64,000 nucleotides of DNA from Callipepla californica brunnescens (Eukaryota > Chordata > Aves > Galliformes > Odontophoridae): NCBI GenBank assembly GCA_023055505.1, contig JALIRH010000044.1, positions 3,348,001 through 3,412,000 of the forward strand, read 5' to 3'. The notes beneath the pieces are model-generated. The model had not been told where the DNA came from. It ran no database searches and saw only the letters and a list, made by a program, of their open reading frames with translations. The position numbers and the translations under genes are program-made. Every line of letters starts with the position of its first letter. Position 1 is the first letter of the stretch. Shown here piece by piece: positions 38,045 through 64,000 of this stretch.

Positions 38045-38583
38045 GGTGGCCACAGGACTGGAGCATCTCTCCAAGGAAAAGTTGGGAGCTGGAACTGTCC
38101 AGTCTAGAGAAAAGAAGGCTTCACAGGTGTTCTTATCTGCGTGGACAAAAGCTAAAAGAAGTCTGAAATCTAATAAATGATATCTTCTCTCCCAGTACAT
38201 CCTAATCTACATCCTTACACTTTCATGTTTAAAACAACATTATGTTTTCATGCACAAATATGAACTTTGCTACTCTTCTACAGAACAACTATAACACTTC
38301 TGCACTGTTACAATCCCAACCTTTGCAAGCTTCCATATACAGGGGGCCTAGGACAAGTGCTAATGGCTTTAAGTTTGTTCTGGTTGGATAGTAGGAAAAA
38401 TTTATTCTCAGAAGGAGTGGTTAAGCACTGCGCAGAGAGGTGATGGAGTCACTGTCTCTGGAGGTGTTGATAAATGTGGAGATGTCACACTGATGGACGT
38501 GGTTAGTGGTCATGGTATGGATGGGTTGACAACTGGATTAGATAATCTTAGAGGTCTTTTCAAACCTTAGTGATTCTACCATT
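38045..38583 (+). repeat. CR1 LINE fragment split by an insert
   Basis: The left part, about 38,045-38,197, runs from 'actggagcatctctccaagg' to 'tatcttctctcccagta'. The right part, about 38,349-38,583, runs from 'taggacaagtgctaatggct' through 'gttggatagtaggaaaaatt' and 'tctctggaggtgttgataaa' to 'cttagtgattctaccattct'. Together they reproduce the CR1 order, but about 150 bp of unrelated sequence lies between them. Confidence 0.82.
38198..38348. other. About 150-bp unrelated insert inside CR1
   Basis: CR1 copies normally continue directly from 'cccagtaac' into 'aagtgataggacaag'. Here AT-rich sequence of unknown origin occupies this point. Neither clear target-site duplications nor terminal inverted repeats were seen. 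Confidence 0.6.
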
Positions 38584-38919
38584 CTAACCTGTAAGAATAA
38601 GGATTCCTTTGGATCAGGACATAAATGTGTAATCATCACTGGACAAGCCCCATTTCTCTATTTGGTTTGCAGCAGTTTATTGAAGTTAGGTGCTAGCATA
38701 CAGCATCATGACTCCATCGCTTTCACACACTTGCCCTTATCCCTCAAAAATGCACTATATATGTCAGTAATGCTGCCAGTGGGCTGTCCTGAGGCTCAAA
38801 GAGGAGCAGGGTCCAGACCCTCATGGGGAAACAGACGGGAGCGGGAAGAAGAGACAGAAGGCCTAAGGCGTCTTGGAGAAAGTTTAAGTTTGCTTTGGTC
38901 ACTAGCAATCAATTAGGGA
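38584..38919. other. Immediate upstream flank of the ERCC6 promoter
   Basis: Unique sequence grading from AT-rich into GC-rich. No exon of a divergent gene could be recognised on the minus strand. Confidence 0.5.
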
Positions 38920-39330
38920 CAGCGGCGGGACACAGACAACGGGCGGCACTGCAGCTCCGCGCATGCGCTGCCGGAAGCGGAAGTGAGGCCGCAGAGTAGC
39001 CGCGGTTGTGAGGAAGGTGGGCGCGCTGCGCGGTGTTAGCGGGGACCCGCGGGCAGGAGCCGTGGGGAAGCGGGTGCTCGGAGCTTCTCGCGTTCCCATC
39101 TCGTCAAGGATTCGCCGCCAGCTGAGAGGCGCTGCCGTCCGGTTCGGGCCCGTTCGCGGGGAGGCGGTAGAGCCGTGCAGCTGGAAGTCGGGGTGGGCTG
39201 TGCGTGCGGAGGGAGCGCGGGGTGGTAACGGTGTGTGGTGTTTGTGCGTAGGGTACGGCCTGCTGTGTGCCTCGGGGCTGATGGGAGAGCAGTACCAGCA
39301 CCAAGGTTGCCGTGGTAAGTCGTTCCCGTG
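38920..39330 (+). promoter_or_regulatory. ERCC6: ERCC6 CpG-island promoter
   Basis: This is the only strongly CpG-rich stretch in the window and lies about 0.9 kb before the first coding exon. Visible elements are a GC box (GGGCGGC, 38,941-38,947), a perfect NRF1-type palindrome GCGCATGCGC (38,959-38,968) and two adjacent ETS cores, CCGGAAG and GCGGAAGTG (38,971-38,985). There is no TATA box at a suitable distance, so dispersed initiation around 38,985-39,010 is inferred. Such NRF1 plus ETS promoters are typical of housekeeping genes and can be bidirectional. Confidence 0.85.
38990..39314 (+). other. ERCC6: ERCC6 5' untranslated exon 1 (candidate)
   Basis: Mammalian ERCC6 begins with a non-coding exon. 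Here the best donor downstream of the promoter is CGTG|GTAAGT, with the GT at 39,315, so the exon probably ends at 39,314. Alternatives are a weaker donor AAG|GTGGGC near 39,014-39,015, perhaps joined to a small exon that follows an acceptor-like GCGTAG at 39,246-39,251. The start is inferred from the NRF1/ETS position. An ATG at 39,281 would fall in this exon. Confidence 0.5.
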
Positions 39331-40244
39331 TTAAAGCCTGTTGTTGTATTGGAGGTTGGACTATATGATATCTAGAGGTCCCTTCCAACACCTACAGTTC
39401 TGTGATTATGTTAGGGAACTATGTCCTGCTTCAGAGCTGAGCTGTCAGACTGAAGCCTACAGTGATTCACAGCAGTGCTTTTACCGGTTAGTTTCCTGGT
39501 CTGATTTTCAAGCACCTAATCTGTGTTTTCTTGACTGGTGAGAAGCATTGTATTGTAGTACTGGAGATTTATGATTTTTTTCCAGTAGTTGTCCTTTGAC
39601 TTGTCACTGGTGTTTTCTTATCTTGTGAAAAGGTGAAAGGTTGCATGTCAGGTGATTGTGCTTTTCTAGCTGTACTCTTACCAACAACAAATACAGAAAG
39701 AGCTGTCTGCATTCAGCTCGTCTACTTTTCCATACTGTTCCACAGAAGACTTAAGTCAGTCTGTTTGAAATACTCAGTAAATACTAACGTTTTACATTTT
39801 ATGCTTGACTCTTATCCTGTTTTGAATGCTTGTACTTTTGGTTTAGAGTATTTTACGTCATGTGATTTTGTTATGTTGTCCTCTGGAGCATGACGATTCG
39901 TGCAAGATTCAGTTCACTCTGATGAAGAGAGTAGTAGTTACAGCCTTTTTTTTTTTTTTTTCCTTGATACCAGCATTTTCTAGGAGTATATCATACTGTA
40001 GTCTTTAAGATGTTTTTGCCACTCTTTTCCTTTTGATTGTAGAAATTAGTGTGGAGATAGAAGCTTTTGGGTGGAGGATGACTCACAGAAGGGTAAACTA
40101 CCAGGTGTTATTTTGAAATAACAGTTTCTCACAGAAATAAGTGTTTGTTTTGTTTCTGTTTGGGTAACATCTCCGTGAGGAACTTTGTGTGGGAATATTT
40201 TTATGGTGGTATGGTTCTTACCATTGTTTGTTGCTTTTAAGCAG
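39315..40244 (+). other. ERCC6: ERCC6 intron 1
   Basis: It runs from the candidate GTAAGT donor to the acceptor TTGCTTTTAAGCAG ending at 40,244. It holds a CR1 tail at 39,345-39,412 and a T-run at about 39,946-39,961, and nothing else recognised. Confidence 0.55.
39345..39412 (+). repeat. CR1 3' tail fragment in intron 1
   Basis: 'ggaggttggactatatgata', 'tctagaggtcccttccaaca' and 'cctacagttctgtgattatg' are the last about 70 bases of a CR1, located about 30 bases after the candidate exon 1 donor. Confidence 0.88.
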
Positions 40245-40247
40245 AGG

Positions 40248-61786
<21,539 letters not shown>

Positions 61787-64000
61787 GTAATAATTGATAT
61801 TCATTTTGTAATTCCAGACACCCATCTCTTTCCTGTACTATTGGGGGAAAAAAAAAATAGTGTATCCTATGTTCCTGAATGTTTCTGTGCAAGCTTGTAC
61901 TCTTTGATTCTTTATAAAGGTTAATAAAGGCTCACTGTCCTGTATAGATTTGTTAGGTAACTGGACAAAAAGGCAATAACAAGGAATTACATTTATATTA
62001 TAATACAGAATAGAACTGCAAGAAAAAAGTAAACATAATAACAGGCTTCTCCTTTAAAATGCTTTGCTTGTACTGAAGTCGATACTGCCCTGGCTGGAGT
62101 ACTTTCAGACTGGACTGCATGTAGTTTTGGCTTGCAGTGGGGCCCCTGCAATAGTAGACATAACTCAGCTTATTATGGAATCAGAGCACGTCATGGTTTT
62201 AATGTTAATGTGTTCTTTTTCTTTAACCATTCAGAGTAGCTAACAGTGTGATATCTAACCTACTTTTACAGTAGTGCTCATGTAAAAGTGACTAATATAT
62301 GTGATTTGGACTGAGAAGATTTGAAACCTTTCTGCTGAATGTGGGCCTATCTGTGGTGCCTATCTGAGGTGCTTCTCTGTAAGAATGGAGAAAGCATATT
62401 AATTTCTCTTCATTTGGCCAATTTGTCAGTTCATACCACCTGATTTCTTTGAACGATGATGGTACTTTATTGGTTTTCCTCAAGAAGTGTCTTTTCTGCC
62501 TTTTAATTTTATTGGCCGATGTCTTAATATGTGTGTTCTTACTCCATTTCCTCAGATGAAACCTTGAACAAGCCAGACTTGTCAATCTCTGATACCTTGC
62601 TTGAGCAAAACAGGGAAAAGTTTAATTTTTGTTTTTTCCTGGCCTATTACAGGTACTTAAAAGGATTTGCAGGGTTCAGCCAAAGCATTTCTAAATTTCT
62701 CTTTAAATATTTATTGAGTTTCTTGTGATAGCATTAAAATGATATGGTGCTTAATTGCACTTGATTAAACTGTGAGGTAATCAGTGCCATTTTACAGTAC
62801 ATGGCAAAAAAAGAAATAGTACACTCTAATGTGCTAATAGCTTCCTGTTGTTCAATTAACTTGGTGTGTCTTCAATCCCTAAAAATCTGTTGACCTCAAT
62901 AACACGTTTGCATGTCTTCCTAAATTAAACTGTGTATGCTTGTTTTGGGATATTTGTTAATTAATTAACTTGACGAACTGGTTCAAATTTTTTCCATCTA
63001 CAGGCATAGTCAGATTTTCAGGCTTTTACTTCTTCCACTTCTCAACTCGCAAATGCTTACTCAGGAACTTAAATAATCTTGATACAATATGATCATTTTA
63101 GTTAGGTTCAGTACTCTAACTCTGTCCTTCATCTATTGATAAATGCAACAGAATGCCTTAAACAAGTGTCACTCCTAATGTCATCATCTCATGCATGCTT
63201 ATTCCTGGTTACTTCCTTAAAAAGACCAAGCTTCTGACTAAAATAAATTCTAAAAAATATAATCGTCTTATTTGGAAAAGACCTTCAGGATCTTCAATTC
63301 CAACCATCACCGTGACCTACTGCATCCCATCACTAAATCATCACTTAATACCACATTTCTTAAATACTTCTGAGGATGAGGATTCCACCACTTCCCTAGG
63401 CAGCCTGTGCCAACGCTTTACTACTCTCTCTATGAAGAACTTCTTCCTAATGTTCAGTCTGAACCTCTCCTGGTACAGCTTGGGGCCCGTTCCTCATTTC
63501 CTGCCACTTATAACCTTAGAGAAGAGATTGACGCCCTCCTCATTGCAAATACTTTCCCACCCTAGTTGTCTTCATACCTGGAAGAAGAAAGTTTACTACT
63601 AATTTATTGCCAGAAATCCCACTTGCACACTGAAAATAGATCACATACAATACAAATCAGGTGGTTTATTACTACCTGTAATTGCTTTTCAGTATGTACT
63701 CTTTCCATGAATATGTTAGTGCCAATCTAATCTCATGATAATTCTGTTTTCTGATTACCTGTGGCTTTACAGGAGGCTGCTTTGCATATGTCAGCTTTTT
63801 AGTACTCAGGGACCATTCAGCCCTTATGCTCTTACTAACAAATGAAAATTGTGATTAGGCTGTGTAAGATCACACGTGTTAGTATTTATTTTTTTTGTCC
63901 CAAATGCAATGGCAGTGCGCATGTGTGGTCTCAGTATTGCACAGACACGTTTGGAATTAAATTGACAGTTCCAGGATTGGCCTATTGTTCTATTAGTGAA
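61787..64000 (+). other. ERCC6: ERCC6 intron 8 (incomplete)
   Basis: Phase 0 intron with a GTAATA donor, running off the window. Contains the 14-bp palindrome GTTAATTAATTAAC at 62,956-62,969 and a minus-strand CR1. I searched the three plus frames for the conserved ERCC6 segment around DEGHKIRN and did not find it. Confidence 0.85.
63265..63572 (-). repeat. CR1 LINE 3' fragment (minus) in intron 8
   Basis: 'tttggaaaagaccttcagga' and 'tccaaccatcaccgtgacct' are followed by 'tgaggatgaggattccacca', 'ccctaggcagcctgtgccaa', 'gaagaacttcttcctaatgt' and 'cttggggcccgttcctcatt', the reverse complement of the CR1 3' region. Antisense to ERCC6. The 135-residue frame at 63,195-63,602 is an artefact of this repeat. 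Confidence 0.92.

Noticed and set aside
38584..38940. A divergent protein-coding gene sharing the ERCC6 promoter
   Set aside because: The minus strand shows no start codon followed by a plausible exon with a donor; only short frames exist.
40185..40247. Earlier in-frame ATG for ERCC6 at 40,185
   Set aside because: It lies upstream of the exon 2 acceptor at 40,244, within intron 1. The ATG at 40,248 fits the known N-terminus.
63195..63602. 135-residue frame near the right edge
   Set aside because: It is a translation of an antisense CR1 repeat.

Overview
The window looks like avian nuclear DNA, most probably from a galliform (chicken-like) bird. At least a dozen truncated CR1 retrotransposon 3' ends, on both strands, carry the characteristic GATTCTATGATTCT-like tails, and two short blocks look like solo LTRs. 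The only protein-coding gene I can support is the 5' part of ERCC6 (CSB, Cockayne syndrome group B), the SNF2-family DNA translocase of transcription-coupled repair, on the + strand. There are no operons, CRISPR arrays, tRNA or rRNA genes.

Layout. 1-38,900 is a gene-poor flank with no spliced coding exon I can recognise. It holds CR1 fragments (about 600-822, 4,658-4,985, 5,083-5,290, 6,383-6,503, 15,840-16,219, 17,018-17,192, 27,385-27,530, 35,053-35,898 and 38,045-38,583), two much older CR1 remnants (30,178-30,250 and 34,560-34,642), two probable LTRs (about 10,803-11,330 and 22,364-22,700) and simple repeats. 38,920-39,330 is a CpG-rich promoter with a perfect NRF1-type palindrome and paired ETS sites. 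39,315-64,000 is ERCC6 intron 1 through the start of intron 8. The coding exons are 40,245-40,678 (ATG at 40,248), 43,010-43,130, 45,471-45,579, 47,396-48,119, 55,535-55,660, 59,275-59,433 and 61,651-61,786. They join without a frame error into 602 codons, covering the N-terminal regulatory region, the acidic region and NLS, and the first helicase motifs (Walker A, motif Ia). The remaining helicase motifs and the C-terminus lie beyond the right edge.

Most notable points: intron 7 uses a GC-AG splice-site pair, and reading frame conservation requires it. Intron 5, where primates carry the domesticated PGBD3 transposase, contains no transposase here, but exon 5 reads through into a 37-residue intronic tail. 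One CR1 just upstream of the promoter is split by about 150 bp of unrelated sequence. One LTR carries a 35-bp tandem repeat resembling duplicated enhancer units. Four CTCF-like motifs are arranged in divergent orientation around the promoter. I found no convincing undescribed system; this is an ordinary vertebrate DNA-repair locus with its transposon-littered upstream flank. Exon boundaries were placed by eye from splice signals and from known CSB protein conservation, without alignment software.
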